Below are positions 8,711 through 16,407 of a stretch of 64,000 bases of DNA, piece after piece (positions within the stretch are counted from its first letter, which is position 1; each line of letters starts with the position of its first letter). The stretch comes from an uncultured Clostridia bacterium. GTDB taxonomy: Bacteria > Bacillota > Clostridia > Oscillospirales > Acutalibacteraceae. The stretch lies in assembly GCA_947585745.1 (NCBI GenBank), contig CANPXF010000001.1:1-64000 (forward strand), read 5' to 3'. Position numbers and translations under genes: made by a program. The notes beneath the pieces are model-generated. The model was given only the letters and a program-made list of their open reading frames with translations. It did not search any database and was not told where the DNA came from.

Positions 8711-9578
8711 AAACTTCTCCTTTGTATGTTCTGTCGGATTGAAAATAAACGTAGGTCTGGTCTATTATCAGCCTGCTGAAGCCGTAATCGACTACAAATA
8801 TTTTACCGCTGTCCACAGACTCTTTAGACACAACCTTTAGCGGATTTCTGCGAAATTCTTCCTCGTCAAGCGCGTATTCACGCTCGAATTTTTCCGCCGA
8901 TAATATAACGCTTGAATACCCTGTAAAGGGGCTAAGCTCATCTTTATCTATCAAATAATACTGCTTTTTTAAAAGCTTTATTCCAATATCAATATTTATA
9001 AGCGAACCGATATAATCTCCCGCGTCGTTTAAAAACATTCCCGTCTTATAATAACCTACCGAAACGGTTAAATCTGATTTTACGGCTGTCGGGAGCGCAA
9101 TGCCGTTTGCCGCCGAAAGGCCGCTGTTTATATCAACGCTTACCTTATACGCCTGCGCGCGGTTTAAGGCCTCGATAAGGTTTATCATATCCTTTCTGAG
9201 CTTTCCCGAAAAGCCCGTTCCCAAAATACAGTCAACTATTATATCGTACTGAGAAAAGTCGGTGTACTCATCGCAAAAGCTTTCGCTTATGCCCTTGCTC
9301 CTGCATCTGTTGTAGTAATACGAGCCGTCCTCGGAGAGCTTCTCGCTTGCGCGGTATATAACAGGCATACAGCCGTTGTCCGCGAGGATTTCCGCGAGGG
9401 CGTATCCGTCTCCTCCGTTATTTCCTCCTCCGCAAACAATTGCAATTCGTCCGCTCCACCTGACGCTCCTGTAAACTCCCGCGGCGGCTCTTTTCATAAG
9501 CTCCCTCCCGCTGACAGAAGTGTTAATCGTAAAAGCGTCGCTTTCACGCATATTTTTTACTGATATTACATTTTTCAT
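8700..9578 (-). CDS. NAD(P)H-hydrate epimerase domain protein
   Basis: 292 residues. The first ~205 are a YjeF N-terminal domain: GGGNNGGDGYALAEIL (nucleotide-binding turn) and DIIVDCILGTGFSGKLR, with the conserved Asp. The family interconverts R and S hydrated NAD(P)H in metabolite repair. In most Clostridia this domain is fused to the C-terminal dehydratase (YjeF_C); here a ~80-residue tail that I do not recognise replaces it, ending VYFQSDRTYKGEVYEK. No dehydratase gene lies nearby. Overlaps sseB by 11 nt. Confidence 0.82.
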   Translation of the reverse strand: MKNVISVKNMRESDAFTINTSVSGRELMKRAAAGVYRSVRWSGRIAIVCGGGNNGGDGYALAEILADNGCMPVIYRASEKLSEDGSYYYNRCRSKGISESFCDEYTDFSQYDIIVDCILGTGFSGKLRKDMINLIEALNRAQAYKVSVDINSGLSAANGIALPTAVKSDLTVSVGYYKTGMFLNDAGDYIGSLINIDIGIKLLKKQYYLIDKDELSPFTGYSSVILSAEKFEREYALDEEEFRRNPLKVVSKESVDSGKIFVVDYGFSRLIIDQTYVYFQSDRTYKGEVYEK

Positions 9579-9636
9579 ATATCATTCTTCCGTAAATCCT
9601 AAAGCATAAAATTAAGAATTTTTATCGATTATTGCG

Positions 9637-10353
9637 TTAAAAATCGTTTTTTACAATTTCATTGTAGGCAATTTTAGCCGCCTCATCGTTCGTATTTACT
9701 CTCAAATCGTAGCATTTAACCTGCTTTAAAAAGCCGTCGAGCAGGGAGAGAAGATTATCCATAAGCCTCAATTCAGTCGGGCGGACTGTCTGATTGAGAA
9801 GCTTTGATACCGCCTCGGACGTTGAAATCGGACCGATATAATTTTTCCCGCTCCTTGAGAGAAAGCAGAGCGAATCCGCGCGGACACGGATATTCTCTCC
9901 AACGCCCTCCTTGCCTTTCCACGGAGTTCCGTAAACATAGAAAACTCCGTCAACCTTTCTTATAACGGGTTTATCGTCATTTATGACCGTGACCTTGTCT
10001 TTGAAATTTTTTACCCAAAGCTTGCGGTGGGTGCTTTTTCCCGTTCCGCTTTTAGCCGTAAACATAATCGCCTTATTATCGACCGCAACCGATGAACAAT
10101 GAAAAAAGAACGCGTCGTATTTATCCAATACCTCATAAATGTACTTGCGGTAAATCGCAATGCTTTCATACGAAGAAATGTCAAGCTGATAAGGCGAAAG
10201 CTCTTTTTCACGCTTTATGTCCTCGTCTGAAAGCTCGATTTTAAAACACGCAGGTTCATCGTCAGAAAGATAATCTTTCATTATATTGTAGGTTTTGCGG
10301 TACTTTAAATCCGCGTCAAAAACAATATCGGCTATTTTATAACGAAATATCAT
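9637..10353 (-). CDS. HprK-like P-loop kinase, orphan
   Basis: 238 residues. A Walker A motif, KSGTGKST, sits near residue 100, followed by an HprK-like Asp pair in VINDDKPVI and by GTPWKGKEG. This matches the HPr-kinase/PEP-carboxykinase-like family whose members occur in peptide-modification clusters and as stand-alone genes. It lacks the HprK N-terminal domain and is too short to be the canonical catabolite kinase. No precursor peptide, radical SAM or PqqD-like gene is adjacent. Substrate unknown. The SD upstream of the ATG is weak. Confidence 0.7.
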   Translation of the reverse strand: MIFRYKIADIVFDADLKYRKTYNIMKDYLSDDEPACFKIELSDEDIKREKELSPYQLDISSYESIAIYRKYIYEVLDKYDAFFFHCSSVAVDNKAIMFTAKSGTGKSTHRKLWVKNFKDKVTVINDDKPVIRKVDGVFYVYGTPWKGKEGVGENIRVRADSLCFLSRSGKNYIGPISTSEAVSKLLNQTVRPTELRLMDNLLSLLDGFLKQVKCYDLRVNTNDEAAKIAYNEIVKNDF

Positions 10354-10393
10354 AATTTTTATCTCTAAATTTGTTTACCGCAAAATTTTTAAA

Positions 10394-10888
10394 TCAAATG
10401 AGCTCGTCGATATCTATCTCGACTTCATCCTTAGCAATTCCGCCGTCATCACCGTTATCAGTAATCACCGTACTGCCTTTACCACCCTTTGAGCTTTTGT
10501 TCGGGGTTTTGTTTGAGCTTGTATTCTTGCTTGTATTTTTGCTTGAATTTTTACTTGAACTCTTGCTTGATTTTCCGCTTGTATTCTTACCCGAGGAGGT
10601 ATTTGAACCGCTCGATTTGTTTCCCGAATCAGAGCTGTTGCCTTTTATGCCGTTTGTGTCCGACTTTGTGCTTTTATCGGAGGATTTACTGTCGCTTTTA
10701 TCACTGTCGGTTTTTGAAGAGTTTTCCCCTTTTGAAGTATTGTTATCGGAAATCTCCTCAGTTTCCCCTACAGCAGTACTTTCCGTCGCTTTATTTCCGT
10801 TAACGTTAACTGTGCAGGAGCACGAGGATACAAAAACAGCTATCATAATACTTACTGCGGTTAAGTATAATTTTTTCTTAAAATTCAT
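10394..10888 (-). CDS. Low-complexity Ser/Lys/Asn lipoprotein
   Basis: 164 residues. The signal peptide ends in a lipobox-like VSSC near residue 23, so the mature protein is probably lipid-anchored outside the membrane. Residues 45-140 are almost entirely Ser, Lys, Thr, Gly, Asn and Asp, a disordered stalk. The last ~20 residues turn acidic (DEVEIDIDELI). GGTGA precedes the ATG, and a promoter TTGATT-17-TATTAT lies about 12 nt upstream of it. No function can be assigned. Confidence 0.75.
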   Translation of the reverse strand: MNFKKKLYLTAVSIMIAVFVSSCSCTVNVNGNKATESTAVGETEEISDNNTSKGENSSKTDSDKSDSKSSDKSTKSDTNGIKGNSSDSGNKSSGSNTSSGKNTSGKSSKSSSKNSSKNTSKNTSSNKTPNKSSKGGKGSTVITDNGDDGGIAKDEVEIDIDELI

Positions 10889-11050
10889 AATAAATCACCA
10901 TTTTGATAATACAATAAACCACGCTAAAAATCAATACTTTTTTGGCACAAATCGAAAGTCTTTACATAATATACAATTGTGAGGACAAACTCACGACGTA
11001 AAAATAAACAAGCTATAAACTGAAATAATACCAAATTACCTCCACACCGA

Positions 11051-11085
11051 CCCCGAAAGACTACCCCCTTTCGGGGTTTTTGTAT
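11051..11085 (+). terminator. Orphan intrinsic terminator
   Basis: CCCCGAAAG / CTTTCGGGG with an 8-nt loop, followed by TTTTTGTATTTTT. It faces + but no + strand gene lies upstream; the nearest genes run the other way. Confidence 0.75.
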
Positions 11086-11166
11086 TTTTCGTCAGCCATT
11101 TCATTTTCAATTGTATAGAATGTCGAACTATTGTAACCCCACTTATACTGTTTGATTTATTTGTTA

Positions 11167-11195
11167 TTGACAAATTGCTTTCTGCATAATATAAT
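11167..11195 (+). promoter_or_regulatory. Consensus sigma-A promoter of zinc-ribbon gene
   Basis: TTGACA (11167-11172), a 17-bp spacer and TATAAT (11190-11195), an exact match to the consensus. The start codon is 25 nt past the -10, behind AAGGAGG. Confidence 0.85.
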
Positions 11196-11219
11196 TTTTT
11201 AAAAAAGGAGGTTGTTGTT

Positions 11220-11756
11220 ATGCCAAAACACGAAACATATTATTGTCCGTATTGCGGTGAAACCATTAGGGGTTTTGAATACGAGAAATTTCCAAACTCG
11301 AGTAGTTTCAAATTCTGCCACGGATGTGGCTCTGAACCAAATTTTCAACCCCTAAAGCATGATAATTTATGGTACCAGGATAAAGCTGAAGAAGAGTATA
11401 AAGAAAAGTATGGTGAAAATTGCAATTTCAGCTTTATGGAAAAAGTGGAGATAGAATTGAAAATAGAAGATTTAATACGTGATAAAGAAATAGAATCAAA
11501 CCCGCTTTTTAATCCTGAAAAAAAAGAGATTCGCATAAAAAAAGCAAACGAATTGCGTACAGAATTATATTATGAGGAAAAAGCAAAACGCGAAAAAAGG
11601 GCGAATGAAAATAGCCCCAAATGTCCAACTTGTGGCTCAACCAACATAACTAAACTCACAGCCACAAACCGTCTTGTTCACGGTGCAGCGTTTGGCTTGT
11701 TCAGTAAAACTGCCAGGTCTCAGTGGAAATGTAAGAACTGTGGTAACAAATGGTGA
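11220..11756 (+). CDS. Double zinc-ribbon protein
   Basis: 178 residues. An N-terminal zinc ribbon (CPYCGE ... CHGCGS, residues 9-38), a charged helical middle rich in Lys and Glu (about 55-130), and a C-terminal ribbon, CPTCGSTNITKL then WKCKNCGNKW. The C-terminal half with RLVHGAAFGLFS resembles zinc-ribbon proteins often found in phage and mobile-element cargo. The call of Zn binding is from the four CxxC pairs; function is unknown. Its own promoter is a perfect consensus and its base composition is more AT-rich than the neighbours, consistent with acquisition. It ends ten bases before the promoter of the structured RNA. Confidence 0.75.
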   Translation: MPKHETYYCPYCGETIRGFEYEKFPNSSSFKFCHGCGSEPNFQPLKHDNLWYQDKAEEEYKEKYGENCNFSFMEKVEIELKIEDLIRDKEIESNPLFNPEKKEIRIKKANELRTELYYEEKAKREKRANENSPKCPTCGSTNITKLTATNRLVHGAAFGLFSKTARSQWKCKNCGNKW

Positions 11757-11766
11757 TGCATCCGCA

Positions 11767-11795
11767 TTGACTTCTTTTTATTTCTAATTTATAAT
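11767..11795 (+). promoter_or_regulatory. Near-consensus promoter of structured RNA
   Basis: TTGACT (11767-11772), a 17-bp spacer and TATAAT (11790-11795). Predicted start of transcription is about 11802. No open reading frame with a ribosome binding site follows for 750 bp on this strand. Confidence 0.8.
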
Positions 11796-11801
11796 ATCCA
11801 T

Positions 11802-12540
11802 AGGCGTTTCCTTTCTTAACCTGCATTCGTTTTGACGACTTGACCGCTCTCGGTCAAGAAATGAGCGAACCTTATGGTACAAATAAAGACTCAGGTCAAA
11901 GTGCGTGTCCGCGTTAGAACAACGACACGTACACAAGTTGTCATTAAGCGTCCTAAATAACGTTTAGAGGTAGATGTTACGGCATCTGCCTCGTTTTTAT
12001 TGATACGTTCTATCACCCTTGTATCATAGGGCAAACATACACGATAGTATAAGATAGATTTATACTTGTAAATTAACCGTCGTGTTCGGCTAGTCCCGAG
12101 CGCATCTTATTATAGCATCGTTTCATATAACTATAACCGCCTGTTGTCGCTACTGTGAGGGCTTGTCTCAGAAAGACCTGTCCCTGCTGACCCTTGTAGC
12201 GTAACATTGTCACAACCCTATTCTCGTTGCCGAGAGAGGGGAGTAGTTACGGTGTAACAAGTTCCCAGCATATTGAGGCTCAGCTTGATTTCCTTAATTT
12301 ACAAAGTCTGAAAATCAAACAGGGATTTATAATCCGTTCAAACTAATGTATTTCATTAGCCGTAATATCTAAACTGTTCGTATCCGAACAGAACTATTAT
12401 TACTATCGGCATATTCATTATTTGAGGGCAAACATTGCGGAAATATAAAATTTTCAATACTTAACAAATAATTCTTAACAAAAACCCGAATGTATCTTTT
12501 CTGTCCAAGGTCGGACAGAAAAAACATTCGGGAATTTTTA
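11802..12540 (+). ncRNA. Putative large structured noncoding RNA
   Basis: A gene-free stretch of about 730 nt between a near-consensus promoter and a strong terminator. Stems I can read directly: 11839-11846/11851-11858 (8 bp), 11901-11909/11924-11932 (9 bp, one G-U), 11967-11976/11983-11992 (10 bp, one G-U), 12001-12006/12021-12026, 12046-12052/12060-12066, 12148-12153/12196-12201, 12216-12240, 12343-12348/12354-12359 and 12374-12380/12385-12391. Both G-U pairs work only on the + strand, which fixes the sense. Loop UUACGG (11977-11982) is the exact complement of CCGUAA (12360-12365), a possible long-range contact. Size and style recall the ROOL, GOLLD and OLE classes, but I cannot assign a family. 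The 3' end could be earlier than the terminator. Confidence 0.72.
12485..12539. terminator. Bidirectional terminator, RNA and NfnB gene
   Basis: Outer stem CCCGAATGT / ACATTCGGG (12485-12493, 12524-12532) encloses an inner CTGTCC / GGACAG stem. It is followed by AATTTTT on + and by TTTTTGTT on -, so it can end both the structured RNA and the nfn operon. Confidence 0.85.
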
Positions 12541-12554
12541 ATTATTTAATTATT

Positions 12555-13967
12555 TTACGCCTTGCTTTTTATGTACTCGTCAATTGCGCCTGCCGCGGTT
12601 TTTCCCGCTCCCATAGCAAGAATTACGGTTGCCGCTCCTGTTACTGCGTCACCGCCCGCGAATACTCCCTCTCTGGAAGTCGCGCCGTTTTCGTCCGCGA
12701 TTATTCCGCCCCAACGCTGTGTGTCAAGTCCCTCGGTCGTGGACTTAATGAGCGGATTAGGCGACGTGCCTATCGCGATAATAACCTCGTCGACATCGAG
12801 CACAAACTCACTGCCCTCTATCGCAACGGGTCTGCGTCTACCGCTTTCGTCAGGCTCTCCAAGCTCCATTTTAATACATCTCATACCGTTAACGGAACCA
12901 TCCTCATCGGATAAAATCTCAACGGGATTGTTCAAGAGCTTAAAGATAACGCCCTCCTCCTTAGCGTGTTCAACCTCCTCTTTACGGGCAGGAAGCTCCT
13001 CCTCGCTTCGGCGGTAAACTATATAAACATCATCGGCTCCCAAACGCTTAGCGCAACGGGCCGCGTCCATAGCGACGTTTCCTCCGCCGACTACCGCCAC
13101 CTTTTTGGCGTGATTAATCGGTGTGTCGGGGTTATCTTTATAAGCTTTCATAAGATTCGTACGTGTTAAAAACTCATTCGCGGAAAATACTCCGTTGAGA
13201 TTTTCACCAGGAATTTTCATAAATCTCGGAAGTCCCGCGCCCGAGCCGATAAATACCGCCTCAAATCCCATTTCGTCCATAAGCTCATCAATGGTAATCG
13301 TACGTCCGATAATCGTATTTGTTTCGATTTTTACGCCGAGCGCCTTTAGTCCGTCAACCTCTTTTTGCACAATGGACTTAGGAAGTCTGAACTCGGGAAT
13401 ACCGTACACAAGAACTCCGCCCGCGAGATGAAGCGCCTCGAAAACGGTAACCTCGTAGCCTTTTTTCGCCAAATCGCCGGCGCACGCAAGACCTGCGGGA
13501 CCCGAGCCGATAACGGCTACCTTGTGTCCGTTTGATTTGATTTTCTGAATTTTTGTATCTGATTTTGAGTTGTGGTAATCCGCGACAAAACGCTCTAATC
13601 TTCCAATACCGACAGGCTCGGTTTTTATACCGCGCACGCATTTTCCCTCGCATTGGGTTTCCTGCGGACAAACGCGTCCGCACACGGCGGGAAGCGAGCT
13701 TGACTGAGCGATAATATCGTACGCCTTGTCAAAATCACCCTTCGCCACCTGCGATATAAAGTCGGGAATCTGAATATTTACTGGACATCCCGAAACGCAG
13801 GGCCTGTGCTTGCAGTTAAGACAGCGCTGAGCCTCATCAACGGCTGTTTCCTCGCTGTAGCCCAAAGCAACCTCAAGAAAGTTTTTGTTTCTGACATTTG
13901 GCTCCTGAGAAGGCATTTCATTCTTTTTCGGTGACATATTCGGCTTTCTCTTAGATACTTCAGCCAT
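12555..13967 (-). CDS. NfnB / GltD-like FAD-iron-sulfur oxidoreductase
   Basis: 470 residues. An N-terminal ferredoxin-like helical domain has two 4Fe-4S cysteine sets (CLNCKHRPCVSGCP and CGRVCPQETQCEGKC), then come two Rossmann folds: VIGSGPAGLACAGDLA for FAD and VVGGGNVAMDAARCA for NAD(P). Usually annotated as glutamate synthase small chain, but the partner encoded immediately upstream makes it the large subunit of electron-bifurcating NADH-dependent ferredoxin:NADP oxidoreductase (Nfn). ATG at 13967 is preferred: AGGAGG lies nine bases upstream, inside the end of the partner gene, while a TTG at 13976 would leave no spacing. Confidence 0.9.
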   Translation of the reverse strand: MAEVSKRKPNMSPKKNEMPSQEPNVRNKNFLEVALGYSEETAVDEAQRCLNCKHRPCVSGCPVNIQIPDFISQVAKGDFDKAYDIIAQSSSLPAVCGRVCPQETQCEGKCVRGIKTEPVGIGRLERFVADYHNSKSDTKIQKIKSNGHKVAVIGSGPAGLACAGDLAKKGYEVTVFEALHLAGGVLVYGIPEFRLPKSIVQKEVDGLKALGVKIETNTIIGRTITIDELMDEMGFEAVFIGSGAGLPRFMKIPGENLNGVFSANEFLTRTNLMKAYKDNPDTPINHAKKVAVVGGGNVAMDAARCAKRLGADDVYIVYRRSEEELPARKEEVEHAKEEGVIFKLLNNPVEILSDEDGSVNGMRCIKMELGEPDESGRRRPVAIEGSEFVLDVDEVIIAIGTSPNPLIKSTTEGLDTQRWGGIIADENGATSREGVFAGGDAVTGAATVILAMGAGKTAAGAIDEYIKSKA

Positions 13968-13968
13968 A

Positions 13969-14811
13969 TTACTCAACCTCCTTTTTAAACAGGTTGCAGG
14001 CGTCGTCGTACGCCTTTCTCTCGAATTTTTTATAGTACGAGCCTCGTTTCATAGCCTCGTCAAAATCCACCTTAAAGCCGTCAAAGTCAGGCCCGTCAAC
14101 GCAGGCGAATTTAGTTTCCCCGCCGACGGTAAGACGACAGCCTCCGCACATTCCCGTTCCGTCAACCATAATCGGATTCATTGAAACGGTTGTGGGAACA
14201 TTAAACGGCTTAGTTGTAGCTACAACAAATTTCATCATAATAAGCGGACCGATTGCAATTACCATATCGTAATTTTCACCCGCCTCAATCGCCTCTTTAA
14301 GCGGAGCGGTAACAACGCCCTTTTCACCGTATGAGCCGTCATCGGTAACGATTGTAAATTTATCCGAGCATTTTTTAAATTCGTTCTCGAGAATAACTAA
14401 ATCCTTATTGCGAAAACCTACCACAGAATGAACCTCGGTTCCCTGGTCGTGGAGAGCCTGCGCTACAGGGAGCGCTATCGCGCACCCTACTCCTCCGCCT
14501 ACTACGCAAACCTTTTTAAGTCCCTCGATATGAGTCGGGACTCCCAAAGGTCCTACGAAATCCTGTATGTATTCTCCCTCATTTTTTGAGTTGAGCTTTT
14601 TTGTGCTTGCTCCTACAATTTGGAAGATAATTTTAACTGTACCTTTTTCTTTGTCGGTACCCGCAACGGTCAGCGGAATACGTTCGCCGTTCTCATCAAC
14701 ACGGAGAATAATAAACTGTCCCGCTCTTGCTTTTTTCGCGACAAGAGGAGAGTAAATTTCCATTTGAGTAACGGTAGGGTTAAGAGGTTTTTTGCTTATA
14801 ATCTTATACAT
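13969..14811 (-). CDS. NfnA / ferredoxin-NADP reductase subunit
   Basis: 280 residues with an FAD-binding barrel and an NAD-binding domain (VCVVGGGVGCAIALPVAQAL) of the sulfide/dihydroorotate dehydrogenase-like electron transfer family. The cysteine cluster DGTGMCGGC with a later FACVDGP fits the 2Fe-2S site of NfnA, where an Asp replaces one Cys ligand. It pairs with NfnB to couple NADH, ferredoxin and NADP+, supplying NADPH for biosynthesis. Start at MYKIISKK (14811), the usual family N-terminus, with AAGGA eight bases upstream. Confidence 0.88.
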   Translation of the reverse strand: MYKIISKKPLNPTVTQMEIYSPLVAKKARAGQFIILRVDENGERIPLTVAGTDKEKGTVKIIFQIVGASTKKLNSKNEGEYIQDFVGPLGVPTHIEGLKKVCVVGGGVGCAIALPVAQALHDQGTEVHSVVGFRNKDLVILENEFKKCSDKFTIVTDDGSYGEKGVVTAPLKEAIEAGENYDMVIAIGPLIMMKFVVATTKPFNVPTTVSMNPIMVDGTGMCGGCRLTVGGETKFACVDGPDFDGFKVDFDEAMKRGSYYKKFERKAYDDACNLFKKEVE

Positions 14812-14946
14812 ATCCCTTATCCTTTCATCCATTCTTAATACATATATAGTACAATCTAAATAATTTTATCATAAATGCAAGTTTTTTTCAAGGAATTGCA
14901 AAGAAAAATTTTTTGAATAATATTACCGAATAAGGGAAAAATTTTA

Positions 14947-14975
14947 TTTACATTTAACCTGATTTATGGTACTCT
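14947..14975 (+). promoter_or_regulatory. Probable ldh promoter
   Basis: TTTACA, a 17-bp spacer and TACTCT upstream of ldh. The spacing is right but both boxes are only moderate matches. Confidence 0.45.
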
Positions 14976-14998
14976 AAAGCCGAAAGCAGGAGGCAATT

Positions 14999-15943
14999 AT
15001 GAAAAAAATAGTATTGGTCGGAACGGGAATGGTCGGAACAAGCTTCGCTTACGCCGCGCTTAACCAAAACTTGTGTGATGAATTTGTACTGTGCGATATA
15101 AACGAAAAACGCGCCAAGGGCGAGGCGCAGGACTTAAATCACGGTCTTGCGTTCTCGAAAACAAGTATGGAAATTTATGCCGGAAATTACAGCGACTGCA
15201 AGGACGCGGATATAGTTGTCATCAGCGCGGGCGTCGGACAAAAGCCGGGCGAAACACGGCTTCAGCTTTTACAGCGCAATCTCGAAATTTTTAAAACAAT
15301 AATAAGTCCTGTTGTCGACAGCGGTTTTAACGGAATTTTTGTTGTGGCTACAAATCCAGTCGATATAATGACGAGAATTACGAGAAAGCTCTCGGGATTT
15401 CCGAATAATAAGGTTATCGGTACAGGCACTACGCTCGACTCCGCAAGACTGCGGTATCTGCTCGGAGAGTATTTTGACATTGACCCGAGAAATATTCACG
15501 GCTACGTTATCGGCGAACACGGCGACAGCGAGTTCGTTCCGTGGTCGCAGGTCACTTTAGGCTCAAAGCCTGTTTTAGACGAGCTTAGAGGCAGTGAAAA
15601 GTATAGAATGGAGGACCTCGAAAAAATTGAAAAAGACGTAAGGCACGCGGCGTACGAGATTATTGAGGCAAAGGGCGCGACATATTACGGGATAGGTATG
15701 GCAATTTGCAGGATAACAAGAGCAATCCTGCAAAACGAGAACTCAATCCTAACGGTAAGCACACGGCTGGAGGACACCTACGGAAAATTGGTTTCTCCTA
15801 AAGTATACGTCGGCAACCCCTGTATCATCAACAAAGACGGAGCGGTGAGAAAATTCGACCTTTCGTTGGATGTCAGGGAAATGAAAAAACTAAGCGAATC
15901 TTGTGATTTACTCGATAAAACCTTTTTAGAATTAGAATTTTAG
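14999..15943 (+). CDS. ldh: L-lactate dehydrogenase
   Basis: 314 residues. NAD-binding GTGMVGTSFAYA at the N-terminus, the catalytic loop GQKPGETRLQLLQRN with Gln at the position that marks lactate rather than malate specificity, and catalytic His in GEHGDSEF near residue 178. Reduces pyruvate to L-lactate with NADH, the terminal fermentative step. AGGAGG precedes the ATG. Monocistronic: the nfn operon diverges upstream and repeats plus a terminator follow. Confidence 0.96.
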   Translation: MKKIVLVGTGMVGTSFAYAALNQNLCDEFVLCDINEKRAKGEAQDLNHGLAFSKTSMEIYAGNYSDCKDADIVVISAGVGQKPGETRLQLLQRNLEIFKTIISPVVDSGFNGIFVVATNPVDIMTRITRKLSGFPNNKVIGTGTTLDSARLRYLLGEYFDIDPRNIHGYVIGEHGDSEFVPWSQVTLGSKPVLDELRGSEKYRMEDLEKIEKDVRHAAYEIIEAKGATYYGIGMAICRITRAILQNENSILTVSTRLEDTYGKLVSPKVYVGNPCIINKDGAVRKFDLSLDVREMKKLSESCDLLDKTFLELEF

Positions 15944-15950
15944 TATATCC

Positions 15951-16290
15951 ACGTCAGACATTTCAGCTCCTATATAACAATTCATATCCCCCAAACCGTT
16001 CTTCCTCTATCTCACTTTGGATAGGGAGGACACGTTCTGCGATAGGCTATTGCATAAATAAACTTTTATTTTATATCCAAAGTCTACAGCAGAATTTATC
16101 CTCTTTATCCAAAACAAAACATAGGCAGAAAAGTTTGGGGGATATACTTTTTAGAGAGGGACTGAAATGTATGACGTGGAGATATAAAAAACGCAGAACC
16201 TATCCTATATATCCAAAACAAGACAGAGGCTCAAACGTCTGGGGGATATGATTTGTCCGAGAGGGACTGCACGGACTAATGTGGAAAATC
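15951..16290. repeat. Three copies of dispersed intergenic repeat
   Basis: The gap between ldh and the convergent ABC gene holds no gene. It contains one core copy on the minus strand (15951-16055) followed by two head-to-tail copies on + (16076-16190 and 16192-16290). Conserved blocks are CCCTATCCAAAACAAGACA, TGGGGGATAT and GACGTGGAGATATAAAAAA. Confidence 0.85.
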
Positions 16291-16300
16291 CAAAAAGAAA

Positions 16301-16330
16301 ATGCTCCCTTATATAGGGGAGCATTTCCTT
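16301..16330. terminator. Bidirectional terminator between ldh and ABC gene
   Basis: ATGCTCCC / GGGGAGCAT with a TTATATA-type loop (16301-16324), followed by TTCCTTTT on + and by TTTCTTTTTGG on -. Confidence 0.75.
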
Positions 16331-16407
16331 TTAAGAATTGGTTTCCAATATCAAATTTTCTAATGAAAATTTTGTAAAAGTCAAGTAAGTAAATTATAAG
16401 GAATTTA

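Larger units (their letters stand above)
10889..11219. other. Intergenic region with orphan terminator and promoter
   Basis: 331 bp without a gene. It contains the lipoprotein promoter on the minus strand, a + strand terminator with no gene before it (11051-11085), and the consensus promoter of the zinc-ribbon gene. The orphan terminator suggests that a + strand gene was lost, or that this is the left edge of an inserted segment. Confidence 0.6.

Noticed and set aside
10371-10982. Hydrophobic 203-codon + strand frame
   Set aside because: Antisense shadow of the Ser/Lys-rich lipoprotein gene; no ribosome site.
11967-11998. GAGGTAGATG/CATCTGCCTC hairpin followed by GTTTTTATT, which could end a ~200-nt RNA
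   Set aside because: Its loop is exactly complementary to a strand at 12360, and perfect stems continue for another 400 nt, so I treat it as internal. A shorter RNA ending here cannot be fully excluded.
11802-12440. Group II intron, tmRNA or RNase P RNA
   Set aside because: No domain V with its catalytic triad, no tmRNA tag or tRNA-like ends, and no RNase P core that I can find; no intron-encoded protein.
12555-13967. Annotation as glutamate synthase small chain
   Set aside because: No large GltB subunit is nearby and the adjacent partner is the Nfn/SudB type, so the Nfn reading fits better.
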